The notes: a model not told the origin generated them from the letters alone. 64,000 nucleotides of DNA from Adineta steineri (GCA_905250115.1 CAJNOI010000079.1:269019-333018), one strand, 5' to 3'; shown: positions 1 through 10,456, counted from the first letter of the stretch. Translations and numbers: made by a program.

Positions 1-266
1 AAAAACGGTCCTAAAACGTCGATCCAGAAATGTATAGAAATAAGGGGGAAAACGACGGCCGATTTCTAGTGAAAAAACGGCCCGTATTCTGGGTTGACGG
101 ATTACGGTGAAATACGAGTAAAAATAAAGCAGTAAACGCTGTTTTAGGCCGTCTAAGATGTCGTTTCCGATGTTCGGAATGATCGTCCTGGGTCTTCTCT
201 ACGAGAAAGAGAATATGTATATGTGCATACACATCTTCCTCAAATAGAATTGTTTTTAGATACAAA

Positions 267-529
267 ATGTCGGACAAAATACAATTTTTAGCAGAAGTTG
301 TTCAAACGCATTTTAATGTAAGAATAATGTTCTAAATTATTTTTAAAAACAAATTTTCTTTTAGGTAACGGAGTTACACGATTTGAAAGAAACGATTGTA
401 GCACGTTTGAATCGATTCGAGGAAATTGAAGCTCAAGGATCAATAATCGACATGGTTGAAAAACAATCTGAAGCTGCTGTAAAAAAGAGCAAACTCATCG
501 ATGATATATTACAATTTCTTGACGAATAA
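267..529 (+). CDS. Small helical protein, 71 aa, two exons, unrecognised
   Basis: Exons 267-317 and 365-529 join at a GT-AG intron of 47 bases and give a 71-residue protein. It starts MSDKIQFLAEVVQTHF and ends KLIDDILQFLDE. It is charged, has no signal peptide or membrane segment, and its heptad-like spacing of Leu/Ile suggests a coiled coil or helical bundle, as in small subunits of larger complexes. I do not recognise the family. A TTTTTAG tract ends at 259, eight bases before the ATG, which looks like a trans-splice or 5' UTR splice acceptor and supports this start. The sequence before it (1-240) is richer in G+C and shows no convincing exon. Confidence 0.65.
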
Positions 530-1601
530 TGTTATTAGTCCTTGTAATCGTTCTCTTTTAGTTTTCTATTATGTTATTTCTTCTTTGTAACCATTATCTT
601 AGTTTTATAAAGTACATAGGGACTATTATGAACAAACTTTTTTTAATTTCACTTTAAAGTTTAACAATACATATCCTTTTTTTTTGGTTTATACTTCGAC
701 ATACATCAATATATAGTGCATAATATGTATTTTTCAAAAATATTCTTTTTAATAATACCAAACGATCTAGCAAAGCATATCCAGTTAGGACATGGCGAAA
801 TAACAAAAAGATGAGTTTGTTATTTATGTGGAAAGTATTGTTTCTTTCTAGTCTTAATTTATTTTCTCGCAGTTTTATCTACAGTGAAAGCAAAAAATTG
901 AACTTTAAAAGAAGAGATTGTATATCAATTATAGTTTCTTCAGTTGCATTTGATAGTATATTTTGATTGTTAATATAAAGTTAATAATGATTTGACAAAA
1001 AAACAAATATTATCAAAAATTTCGCATTAAAATATAGGTTGAAGTAGGATGAAATAAAATAGAATCATCGAATGAAAGATCATCTATCTATTTATCAAAA
1101 ATTCAATATTTTTTGAAAAACTTTTTATAAGAAATAACAGTACTTTTATCATTACTTTTGGATAATCGTTGGTAGATACTGGTTCCGATCATAATCATAA
1201 TTTAGAATAATAGAAATGTATAGATAGATATGTAATAGATGAAGAAATAATTTCATAAAAATTTAATTTTCGACAATGTAATAGATTTATATAATTTGGA
1301 AAATGTCGATGTATGAAAATAAATATATTCTATTTTAAAACATAAGAATTTTTTATAATTTATATATGACATAACAAATCTCTTGTTTAACAAGATGATA
1401 ATACGCTAACTGAGGTCACACTTAAGAAATTCTGAAAATATTAATTCTATTGAACAGTTCATTTTGAATTAGTCTAGTCCGTTTGTTACATTCTTTATTG
1501 AATAACATGACGGCGTCGAATATTTATTCCTTATTATTCTTATAGACAATACTGAGAGAATATAAATATATGGTCATAGGAATAAATTGTATTAATTCGA
1601 T
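530..1601. other. Intergenic spacer, AT-rich
   Basis: No gene is visible. Poly-A/T tracts and short AT repeats only. A TTATTCTTATAG tract near 1535-1546 could be the splice acceptor that begins the 5' end of the following F-box gene. Confidence 0.5.
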
Positions 1602-3327
1602 ATGAAGAATTATCTCAATATTTTGGATATACCTGATGAAATCTTATTTCTTATTTTCCAAAGATTGAATGCAGTTGAAGTTTTTTCTTCACTTGAAGAT
1701 GTTAATCAACGATTTCATCGATTAGCATTTGATCCTCTTCTCATTCGCAATCTTAATATGACAACAATAACGAACATCAATTCATTCTACGATCAAAATT
1801 CTTTAATGGATTCAAAAGTTCTTTCAAGAATTTATAAAAATATCTTACCTCAAATTCATTCACAAGTACATAAACTCACTGTTGAACAAGATTTAATGAA
1901 AGAAATTCTTCATGCTGGTACTTATCCTCAACTTTATTCTTTATCATTGATTAATTGTGAAGGAGAAATACTTTATCAATATTTATCAGGTATAGAATTT
2001 GATTTTATTCTTTAGATTTAACATTGAAATAATTTTTTTAATTTAAGACGATTTAGTTCTTCGTGATCTTTTGACTAAACAAATAACACATCTTAATATT
2101 GATATGAAAATGCCAGAAGGATCAGACTCGGAAACAATGTCAAAGATTTTTCAATTAATCTTATCTTTATGTAAAAATTTAATTTCATTAAATTTTTGTG
2201 ATATGTATCCAACAAGAAGTTGTTTCAATCATCTTCGTTATTTATTCCAAGAAAGTTATATGCCTTCTAGTTTAAACAAATTAAAAATTAATCTTCCGGT
2301 TTTAACTTATTATCTTTATTTGCTTGATGGACCTCTTGTTTCTTTGTCAACATTAATTATTAATGTAACATCTATTTTTCATCCTGAAATGTTAGAACCT
2401 ATTGATCCAACTGTAAGTACAATTTCAATAATCATATTTAGAGAAAAAAAAAACATGCAAATAAATATTAATACTTTTTCTTTTTAGAAAAAACTTCCAA
2501 ATTTGAAATATTTCTCATTCACATCGTTTGGTTATACATTTGAATATGATAATTTAATAGTTCCATTACTTTGTCGAATGACAAATCTTGAAGAATTGCA
2601 ATTGTATCTAAGCGTAGGAAGATTCTATCCAAGTTTGATTGATGGAAATCAATTATATGATCAATTTCTTATTTATATGACACTATTAAGAAAATTTACA
2701 TTTTATATAAAGACATGGGTCACTTTTGACACCATTACAAATGAAATTCCAACAAGTGAAGATATTCAACGTACTTTTATTGGAAGAATAGATGAACCAG
2801 TAGCTGCGTATGTATATATGAAGTCATATCCACGTCCGCGTGATTGTGTTTGTCATGTTTATACACTTCCATATGACTTCGAATATTTTACTGACCTCAA
2901 TAACTCTTTTCAAGGTGGTATGTTCGAGAAGGTTCGACGATTGGAAATGTGGGATACGAATCCTTTCGAATACAAATTATTTAAAATCATCTCACAAGAC
3001 TTTCCTTTTCTCGAATTTTTGTATATAGCTAATGATTGTTCACAAAAAGAAAATCAACATTCATCAACAACAATTAGATTTCCTAATTTGACACTTTTAG
3101 ATCTGAGATATGCACATGTTGACTATGCGAAACTATTTCTCTTCAAACAAAATATCAATCTGCCTCGTTTGATCAATCTTACCATCAAATATAAATCACT
3201 CGTGACAATCACAGATAGTTTTACAAAAAGTGCAACGTTGTTTAATTTTGATAAGTTGAAAAGTCTTGATGTATGTGAACTATTTGTTGGTTCAAAATAC
3301 TTTCATGATTATTTTCCTTTATTATAA
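1602..3327 (+). CDS. F-box protein with degenerate leucine-rich C-terminus, 530 aa
   Basis: Exons 1602-1989, 2048-2412 and 2488-3327 sum to 1593 bases, exactly 531 codons with the stop. Residues about 6-45 form an F-box (LNILDIPDEILFLIFQRLNA... with the LP/IPDEIL core and the following helix ending near RFHRLAFDPLL), which in known proteins binds Skp1 in SCF ubiquitin ligases. The remainder is a run of Leu/Ile-rich segments resembling the diverged LRR-like substrate region of lineage-expanded F-box proteins. No membrane segments. Both introns are short (58 and 75 bases) with GT-AG ends, and the frame stays open across them. The substrate is unknown. A second gene of the same general type lies at 59471-60229. 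Function as an SCF receptor is inferred from the F-box alone. Confidence 0.85.
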
Positions 3328-3861
3328 TTTGTTTGAATAAATGAAGAAAAATGAAATGTAAAAACAATCTAACATTTATTAATGTTATTCCATTCATTTC
3401 ATTTTTCTACAAGCGTATTTGCAAATCTTAAATATTGAAGGTGTGTATGTGAGAGTGAGTGCACATTTCTTCTTCATCGACGGCGTCACCCACACCCACC
3501 CTTAGACATTGGTGATAATATTTATATACAAATATGAAGATTATAATAACAAAATATACAATAATGTATATAAATTTAGATATGCATATCTTTTGATTTG
3601 TTTTATTTGATGTACACTATACTTTATCAATTGTGGTTAGTTTACTACGATTTAAATTCGAAAGATAATGACTATATATGACCTTTATTTTTATCTTATC
3701 ATTCGAGTAAAGTACAATAAATAAATTCGATTGATTTAATTTCTTTTCATTCATCGAATACTCAAAAGGATTTATTTCGTTTAATAATAAAACGTAAATA
3801 AAATCTTGTTTTTTTCTATTCAAAATAATTACGATATTTTTTTTTGTTTAGAATTATCTAA
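3328..3861. other. Spacer with a GT-rich/CA-rich foldback patch
   Basis: AT-rich spacer. At 3438-3502 a G/T-rich run is followed, after about 20 bases, by a C/A-rich run (CACCCACACCCACCC), so the segment can fold back on itself; see the findings. A pyrimidine-rich TTTGTTTAG ends at 3851, 11 bases before the next start codon. Confidence 0.5.
3438..3502. repeat. Short GT/CA foldback cassette (copy 1)
   Basis: The left arm begins GGTGTGTATGTGAGAGTGAG and the right arm ends GTCACCCACACCCACCC; the arms are roughly complementary, with many mismatches. It stands out from the AT-rich surroundings by composition. Similar cassettes occur at 6298, 30675, 41727, 52174 and 63471. Confidence 0.5.
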
Positions 3862-4158
3862 ATGTTAGTATCACGTGTATTAATTTATTTTCTGGTAATA
3901 TTATTAATAATTAGTTATTATTGTGAAGCACAACAAGAAATACGTAAAGCTGTACGAGCAAAAACTGATAGAAAAATAAAAGAAGCAAACAAAAAAATAA
4001 AAGAAGCAAATAAAGCAATTGAACAAGAAAAACAAGCTGTTAGACGTATTAAAAATCAAGCAAAAGCACCGTTTAAAAAAGTAAATGCAAAAGTAAATAA
4101 AAAAGTTCAAAATGCAAATCGAAAAATACAAGCAATTGAAGCAGTTATAAATTCATAA
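3862..4158 (+). CDS. Small secreted Lys/Ala-rich helical protein, 98 aa
   Basis: Single exon. Residues 1-23 are a classic signal peptide (short N-region with Arg, hydrophobic LIYFLVILLIISYY, then CEA). The mature part is almost entirely Lys, Ala, Glu, Gln, Asn, Arg and Ile, with no Cys, Pro only once and no aromatic residues, and repeats short KKIKEANK-like units. It should form one long basic amphipathic helix. The composition is reminiscent of LEA-type or histone-tail-like helical proteins, but I see no diagnostic LEA motif. An acceptor-like TTTGTTTAG shortly upstream supports the start. Function unknown; secretion is inferred from the signal peptide. Confidence 0.7.
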   Translation: MLVSRVLIYFLVILLIISYYCEAQQEIRKAVRAKTDRKIKEANKKIKEANKAIEQEKQAVRRIKNQAKAPFKKVNAKVNKKVQNANRKIQAIEAVINS

Positions 4159-4735
4159 ATTTTATTTTTAACCATTAAAAGTTTTTTTTGTGTAATTTTC
4201 CACTAATTATTCAAGCTATTTATAAATAAAAAATTGAAAAATTAAACGTAATCATAATTGAAAAGGGAATACATATATAAAGAGATTCTGCAGATATGTT
4301 GATTCTAAAATTTTATTTAATAAATACTTTATGAAAATTCAAACCGATTGATTTCAATTTTTATAGAAATTATTTTATTTATTCAACAAATTGTTAAAAC
4401 AATACTGTTTATTTCATAGAATATTATATGTTCACAGTGTAGATATATAAAGAACTAACGGTAGTAACACGAGGTTGTATCGATACAAATAATAAACGAA
4501 AATAAATATATGTGCGTTTATATTTTCTCTTTCGTTCCTTTTCTTTTACTTTATTCGAGCCACGTGCAGAAAAAAGGCCTCTATTTTACCTTGTTATGTG
4601 ATAAATTATAAAAAAAAGTATATTTTTGTTGAATATAAAATATCATTAATTCAATTGTTTATTTGAAGACTATTTGTGAAAGAAATATAAATTTATTTCT
4701 GTTTTTAATATCCTATAATCGAAAATAGTAGACAA
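4159..4735. other. Intergenic spacer
   Basis: AT-rich sequence between the secreted helical protein gene and the piggyBac insertion. I see no gene or repeat in it. Confidence 0.5.
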
Positions 4736-4739
4736 TTAA

Positions 4740-4757
4740 CCCTCAAGCGCCCACCTG
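4740..4757 (+). repeat. Left terminal inverted repeat of the piggyBac element
   Basis: Eighteen bases, perfectly complementary to 5687-5704, immediately inside the TTAA at 4736-4739. It overlaps by two bases with the first 20-bp palindrome. Confidence 0.92.
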
Positions 4758-5076
4758 GGGTCCACGCGGACCCCAACTAGTTTCATTCTAATGTTTTACA
4801 TATACGATCGCAGATCATGTCACACCACTCTAGATATGCTCTAGTGCAGAGTAGTAGAGTATACCATAGAAAGCATTCGCTTATCTCCTTTAGTCTTCTA
4901 TAAGATAAATTACCTTAAAGTACATGTATACGCATTTTGCCAACCTGGGGTCCAACCGGATCCCATGATATAACATTAGTTTCTGCTTATTATTTGATTA
5001 TAAATTTTTCGTTTTCATAGTTTATACATTTGTCCGCACATATGAAAGTATTCTGTAGCTATCTAATAAATTGTAA

Positions 5077-5484
5077 AGCATGTCAATGACTTTCTTTTTC
5101 AACATACTTGATGTTGGTACTCTTGCTACTTTTGTGGTATGGGCAACCAGAAACTCTCAATGGAATGAAAAGAAAAACTATCGTCGATGTCTATTTCTAA
5201 TGGAATTAGGTCATGATCTTGTTCAATCGCATTTGGATCGATGACGATATCAACTGCAGGCACCTCAAAAGAACGTTCGAATAGCTATGCAGGCAATTGG
5301 ACTAACAATAACTACTTCACAACCAACTATTGTTTCAACAGCTACTGTCAAGCAACGTTGTCATCTTTGTCCAAGAGAGCGTGATCGAAAGGTTATTACT
5401 CACTGTTCAAGTTGCAATGCTCCCTGTTGTTCAGATCATCACATAGTTGTTTGCACGTTTTGTAGCGAAACATTTTTAGGATAA
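5077..5484 (+). pseudogene. C-terminal fragment of a piggyBac transposase
   Basis: In one frame from 5077 the sequence reads SMSMTFFFNILDVGTLATFVVW, the end of the DDE transposase domain of piggyBac-derived proteins. An in-frame TGA follows the HLDR segment near 5242, and the same frame resumes into 5287-5484. That part holds the C-terminal Cys-rich zinc-binding domain (RCHLCPRERDRKVITHCSSC, then CCSDH and VVCTFC). The N-terminal and catalytic core parts are missing. It is a DNA transposon remnant, not a host gene. Confidence 0.85.
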
Positions 5485-5686
5485 AAACGGATTATAAGAA
5501 AATGTTTTAAAAATAAAACATAAAATAACGAAATATAGTTTCTCTTTCATAAGCTACTAAGTCTGTAAGAGGCAAACTATATACCACATAATGCTATCAT
5601 AGTATACTAGTTAAAACGCGTATTATATCTATCTTATTAGCTTGGGGTCCATGCGGACCCCAGGTGGGTAATAAGTGGTAGTCTTA

Positions 5687-5704
5687 CAGGTGGGCGCTTG
5701 AGGG
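5687..5704 (-). repeat. Right terminal inverted repeat of the piggyBac element
   Basis: Perfect complement of 4740-4757, followed directly by TTAA at 5705-5708. Unlike on the left, the palindrome is separated from this terminal repeat by about 24 bases, the asymmetry seen in many piggyBac ends. Confidence 0.92.
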
Positions 5705-5708
5705 TTAA

Positions 5709-6290
5709 GAAAATGTTCTTTTGTAATATTAATCTTAAATTATAACTACGTTTTCATAAATCGATTCATACTGTCCATATTGTATTGATTATTATTTATA
5801 TTATGTAGTTCAAGTACAATATTTATTTTATCACAATACATATCTAGTACACGTAATATTTGAAAAATTACTTTTATTTTGAAACACAATGTCTGTTGAA
5901 TTAAACAAGATTAATTTTTTTCGATATGAATTTCCTAGATCGTTACTGATTGGAATTTATATTTAATAAATACTTAAATAATTCAAAGTCATTCTAGCTA
6001 ATTGTTTATTCAAAAACTGTTGTAATTATTAAAGAAATATTCTTTAATCAAATATAATGCTTAACAAAATATATCCGTCTAAGAATAGGATCATTATCAT
6101 ACACCGATTCTTTACATTGCGTCGTACCTTTAGTATACAAACAAAAATATAATTAGAAAAGGTGAGTCTTACGATACGGTGATTTATTAGATTTCATTGT
6201 GAACAATTTAGTTTGTTTCTCTCAAAAATAGAGCTGCAAACATTTCCAGGATGTTTTATTACTTTTGTATAATTTTCTACAAAAACAAAC
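5709..6290. other. Intergenic spacer
   Basis: AT-rich, with no convincing gene. It separates the piggyBac element from the C-rich patch. Confidence 0.5.
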
Positions 6291-6490
6291 ATTCCCGAGT
6301 GTGAGTGTAGGACTGAACAAAAAGAGTAGACAGGCACACTCACCCACATCCGCACACAAACTATCACACAACACCGACACCCACAACCACACCTACCGCA
6401 ACACCTCCATCCATCCGTACCTGAAACCACATTCACGCCGACACCTACCCCCACGTCCTCACCGGCGTCCACACCCATCACCACAATTAA
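6291..6490. repeat. CA-rich, GC-enriched patch with a foldback start
   Basis: The plus strand is dominated by CAC, CCACACC and ACACC words for about 150 bases. The first part (6298-6351) is a foldback: GAGTGTGAGTGTAGG against GCACACTCACCCACATCC. Both strands give short open frames made of low-complexity His/Pro/Thr or Gly/Val, which are by-products. No gene is supported. Confidence 0.6.
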
Positions 6491-6509
6491 GATAACAGGC
6501 GAACCTAAA

Positions 6510-7880
6510 GCATGAGTCGAAGAATATGTGTATCAACCCTATCATGGTACCCCACAAACCCTACAATAAAAACAATCAATATATCACTCAAACTTTAGAT
6601 AGGAGACTAAAAATATGTGAATTCACTTTTCCATAGTTCTCCATATATCCTTTCATCACCACACTCAGTATATCGTTTTCAATTCAAGTACGACACTAGT
6701 GATATGTAAATTCGCTATTTTACAAGTTTTCCATATATTCCACTAGCATCACAGCCAGGATATCATTCCAGCTTCAAGCATGACACAACCAATATGTGAA
6801 TTCACTCTATCGTGCGCTTCGGTATACTCTGCGATCAACAAATTCATCATCTCATTCTCACTTCAAGTAGGCGACAAAGCGTAGACGACAAAGCGTATGC
6901 GAATTCATCCTGTTATGATTCTCCTCCACATATTCCAAACTCGACACAATCATAATAACATTCGAGCTTCAAGCATGAGAGAAGAAATATATGAATTAAT
7001 CGTAACTTAATGCGCCATGTACTTCACAATCTCTAGAGCCATGATATATGTTTGTAACTTCAAGCGTCACACAGACAATTTACGAATTTACGTTACCGTA
7101 GTTCTTCATATACTCCACAATCACCACAACCCTCATATCAGTTNNNNNNNNNNTAACGTAGTTCTTCATATACTCCACAATCACCACAACCCTCATATCA
7201 ATCTAACTTTCACCATGAAACCCCAAATATGTGAATTCAATCATACTTTCTTTCTCCATATACTTCACAACCAACACAATCAGTATTTTATTCTAACTTT
7301 ACCTAGGAAACTAAAAATATGTGAATTCACTTTTCTATAATTCTTCATATATTCTATCATCACCAGAGCCAGTATATCATTTCAATTTGATGCATAGGAC
7401 TAGGAATAAACGAGTTCCCTATTTTATAGTTCTCCATATATTCCACCGTCACAATCGCTAGGATACCGCTCTAATTTCGCGCATGGTACGAAGAATATGT
7501 GGCTTCACTGTTTCAAAGCTGTCCATATGCTCCGTAATTACCCAAATTAATATGTCATTTTGATTTAGCGAATCAGACTAAGAATATATGAATTCACTAT
7601 TCCGCTGGCATCCTTATATTTCCTAATCAGCACAATCAGTGTATCATTCTCACTTCAAGTAGAAGACAAAGTATATCTGAATTGAAGGTAGCGTAGTTCT
7701 CCATATGCTCCACAATCACCAAAATTTATATATCATTTTAGCTTATAGCTTGTGGCTAGGTGTATGTGAATTCACGGTATGGTAGCTCTCCACAAACTCT
7801 ACAATCGTCACATCAATCGTGCCATTGTTACTTCAAGGAGAAGACTAAATGTATATGAATTCACTATACGTTAGTGGTAG
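6510..7880. repeat. Degenerate ~90-bp tandem satellite, about 15 units
   Basis: A core like ATATGTGAATTCACT recurs at about 6612, 6701, 6790, 6894, 6989, 7080, 7228, 7318, 7408, 7495, 7582, 7672, 7763 and 7852, a spacing of 87-91 bases in most intervals. Each unit continues with a CCATAGTTCTCCATATATTC-like word, then an ATCACCACAATCAGTATATC-like word, then a segment like CTTCAAGCATGACA. Units are clearly diverged from one another. The array holds a 10-N gap. Short frames across it are not genes. Confidence 0.88.
7144..7153. other. Assembly gap (10 N) inside the satellite
   Basis: Ten Ns. The roughly 45 bases before the gap (from about 7097) are repeated almost exactly right after it (7154-7200), which suggests the two contig ends overlap rather than being separated by missing sequence. 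Confidence 0.9.
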
Positions 7881-8131
7881 TTTAAAACTCGAGTACTCTA
7901 CTCGTATTTTACATGTATAACATACTAATGCTACAGTACATCTTGCGAGAACTTTGAATAAATTTTGTATTCTAGTATTTAAGTTAAGTTTTTCAATGAC
8001 TTTAATTAATAGCGGTCCACAGCCTGTTTTCTTATTGAAAGCTGATCTAAACCATTTTTTATTCTGTATTATATAATTCATCTGTTTGAAAATCATATTT
8101 TGTTATTAAAACATATCCTGATCTAAAACAA

Positions 8132-8384
8132 ATGGACAATTCATTTCTAAGTAAGTACTGTGAATACTCTATAATGTATCTATGTTTAGATATATATTTC
8201 TATTTCAATTTTGATAGTTCAATCAGAAAATAATTTAACTGCTTCTAATAATGCATTACGCATGCAAGATAATCAATATCATGTATCAGTTCAAGTCATT
8301 GATATACAATCAACAGCAAACAATATGATTGATATTGATCAATGTTTGGCCATTGGTAATAATTATAGTAATAATATCGCATAA
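8132..8384 (+). CDS. Possible small two-exon gene, 61 aa
   Basis: Exon 8132-8150 and exon 8218-8384 join across a GTAAGT...TAG intron of 67 bases into 62 codons with the stop. The protein starts MDNSFLIQSENNLTASNNAL and is rich in Asn, Gln, Ser and Asp, probably disordered. It has no recognised domain. A possible alternative donor at 8356 (GTAATAAT) could splice to an acceptor near 8842 and give a different C-terminus. Support comes only from good splice sites and an open frame, so this may be a chance model. Confidence 0.35.
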
Positions 8385-8566
8385 AATAGAAAATTTATAT
8401 AAAAACTGCCTGTTGTTAGGTTAGGATTCCATATGTTCTACTTGTACTAGATATATTTCGAACTAAATGTAATAATTATTAAGAATCCTAAAGGTTGATT
8501 GTAAATCTCACATAACTCTGTTAGCATTTGTGATGAATTACCCGATGCTAAACTAGAGATTCAATT
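8385..8566. other. Spacer before the tRNA-like gene
   Basis: AT-rich; nothing recognisable. Confidence 0.4.
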
Positions 8567-8640
8567 GATCTTTTTAGTCTAACTGGCTTAGGACATCTGT
8601 CCGGATAGCAGAAGATGCGGGTTCGAGTCCCACAAAGATC
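8567..8640 (+). tRNA. tRNA-like gene or tRNA pseudogene, 74 nt
   Basis: The 74 bases show a perfect 7-bp acceptor stem (GATCTTT with AAAGATC), a D-stem (GTCT with GGAC), a 5-bp anticodon stem (TCTGT with GCAGA) and a T-arm GCGGG-TTCGAGT-CCCAC with one C/A mismatch. The Pol III A box (TAGTCTAACTGG) and B box (GGTTCGAGTCC) match consensus, and a T-run follows at 8643. The T-arm and general layout resemble arginine tRNAs. Oddities: three bases rather than two before the D-stem, and an anticodon loop CCGGATA that lacks U at position 33. Read literally the anticodon is GGA (Ser), but there is no long variable arm. I favour a decayed or SINE-like tRNA copy. Confidence 0.65.
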
Positions 8641-9356
8641 ATCTTTTTCTCCATTTCTTTTCCTCTTGTTCTCTTTCGCTGATGCCCTATCCATTGCTCT
8701 AATATGAAGCTAACAAACTCAATAACAAGAAAAAAAGTTTTCAGCTCAAAATAAAAGAAATTATGATATTTTTCATAAAATATTCGATTATTTAACTATA
8801 ATAAAAGCCATTCGTTCTATTTAGATACAATCAATTTTAGTTCAACGGTTTATCCCGTATCAACAAAACAAAGTGGTAATCACACACATGCAATTTTAAG
8901 AAATAATTGCTAACAATTCATCTCCAATAAAACTAAAATGAACTTTGACAAAGTATAACTTTTATAATGAACGACACATTACCACATCTTTTCTTGTTAA
9001 TTCTTTTTTTATATGCAATCAAACAAATTGTAACAAAAATGTCATATGTATCTATTTTTATATGATTATTTATATTTTTTTTTCATTTAAAAAAGAATAA
9101 AAAAAAAATACGATTCAAAATATCAACCACGTGCTTTTTATCATATAATAAAACATCCTAAAGCAACAGAACGGACAAAATTTACGTATATAGTCGAAGC
9201 AAACATTTGCGTTCTGTATCATATAAAAACGTGTAGATTTCGTTAGTAAAATATATCTTTCATCTATTTGTATAGTTATGTTCAAAAAAAAAACGTTATC
9301 ATCTACTATTTGTTTAAATATGAACGATAGTAGTAGACAAAATATTAGGGAATATA
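8641..9356. other. Intergenic spacer
   Basis: AT-rich with poly-A tracts; no gene recognised. An acceptor-like TTTTAG near 8842 could belong to the weak gene model upstream. Confidence 0.4.
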
Positions 9357-9360
9357 TTAA

Positions 9361-9975
9361 ACGGTCAGTAAAAAATATGGAAATGGTCAGTAAATATACT
9401 GATTAATCAGTATTGAAAATCGCAGTAGATATTTATGAAGTGGTCAGTTTATTTGCTGTAAGTAACAGTAAAAATATATGATTTATACCAGTAGAAAAAA
9501 GAAATTTGGTCAATAGAAAAATTATTGGTCTTGTCGTTGATAAGTAGGAGAAGATGATAGTTTGAAAGCTTAATAATATTTTGTTTTTTTAAGAAGAAAA
9601 CGCAAGTATTTATAGGACAAGAAATGGTTATTTGGATTATTCCCATCTCGTATAGTATAACATATTCTAGGAAAAATACTTGAGTGATATTCTTTAATTC
9701 ATCACTTGGAAATAACATACTTTAATATATGTCAAAAGATCAGAAGAAAAACGCATTAATAAAACGAAAGGAAAAATCCCATATGATCATATATATGAAG
9801 GAAAATATCATATAGATATACATGTAAAGGAAAGAAAAAAACATGAAGTGGACAGCACTACGAAAAATATTAATTTTTGTACTTTCCACTTCATTTTACT
9901 AACTGATAAAAAAAGCTTATCTACTGACTATTCAGTATATTTACTGACTTTTCATTTTTTCTATTTACTGACCAC
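9361..9975. mobile_element. TTAA-flanked MITE, 615 bp, about 55-bp inverted termini
   Basis: The element sits between TTAA at 9357-9360 and TTAA at 9976-9979. The left end ACGGTCAGTAAAAAATATGG and the right end (complement GTGGTCAGTAAATAGAAAAA) are imperfect inverted repeats extending about 55 bases, to the shared AGTAAATATACTGA. The word GGTCAGTAAA or a variant occurs repeatedly at both ends. There is no transposase. The TTAA target suggests mobilisation by a piggyBac-like enzyme, but the termini differ from those of the element at 4740. Confidence 0.85.
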
Positions 9976-10456
9976 TTAAATGACACCCAAAATATTATAA
10001 CCAAGACATATTTGTATGCATGATTTCTTTCCAGTAAAATAATAAAGACGTTATAATATTGAAAAAAACTGTTCTTTTATTATACTTGTGATAGACTACA
10101 ATTAATTCCATTTGTGAGTAAAATTTTTTTTGTAAAAACACAGAATATAAATATTTGATTTTATACACAATTTTTTGTTGAGAAATATAACGAAGTTTAC
10201 TTATTGTGACTATTTCAGGAAGATATCTGTTTTTAGAATATAGGCATGAAAATCTACTCGTTTCTTCTGACGTGCTATTTTTTCAAAAGTTCCATAAATT
10301 AATAGAACATTTTCTCTCCTAATCTACCTCATTCAAAGCATATTATTTCGGTACAAAAGTAATATAAAATAAGTATTCAACGTTCTGTTTACTCACATAT
10401 ATATATTTTATTTAAAAAAAAAAGTAAAATGAGATCATGTTATTAGATATATTATT
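9976..10456. other. Intergenic spacer
   Basis: AT-rich; contains the probable 3' UTR of the minus-strand gene that follows. Nothing else seen. Confidence 0.4.

Larger units (their letters stand above)
4740..5704 (+). mobile_element. piggyBac-type DNA transposon, internally deleted, 965 bp
   Basis: The element is bounded by TTAA on both sides (4736-4739 and 5705-5708), the target duplication of the piggyBac superfamily. Its ends are 18-bp perfect inverted repeats, CCCTCAAGCGCCCACCTG at 4740-4757 and its complement at 5687-5704. A 20-bp near-palindrome TGGGGTCCACGCGGACCCCA lies at 4756-4775, with variants at 4946-4965 and 5643-5662. These fit the asymmetric internal repeats of piggyBac. Inside is only the 3' part of a transposase. 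Length is well below the 2-3 kb of autonomous elements, so this is a deleted, non-autonomous copy. The intact ends and matching TTAA suggest fairly recent movement. Confidence 0.92.

Noticed and set aside
3438-3502. Interstitial telomere array
   Set aside because: Only two or three TGTGGG-like words are present and not in a regular array; a foldback description fits better.
6194-6495. Open frames on both strands in the CA-rich patch
   Set aside because: Both follow low-complexity composition (His/Pro/Thr or Gly/Val) and have no domain or splice support.
7017-7340. Open frame across the satellite and the N gap
   Set aside because: It is made of satellite units and runs through Ns, and the repeated HILHNHHNPHI phrase is just the 90-base repeat.
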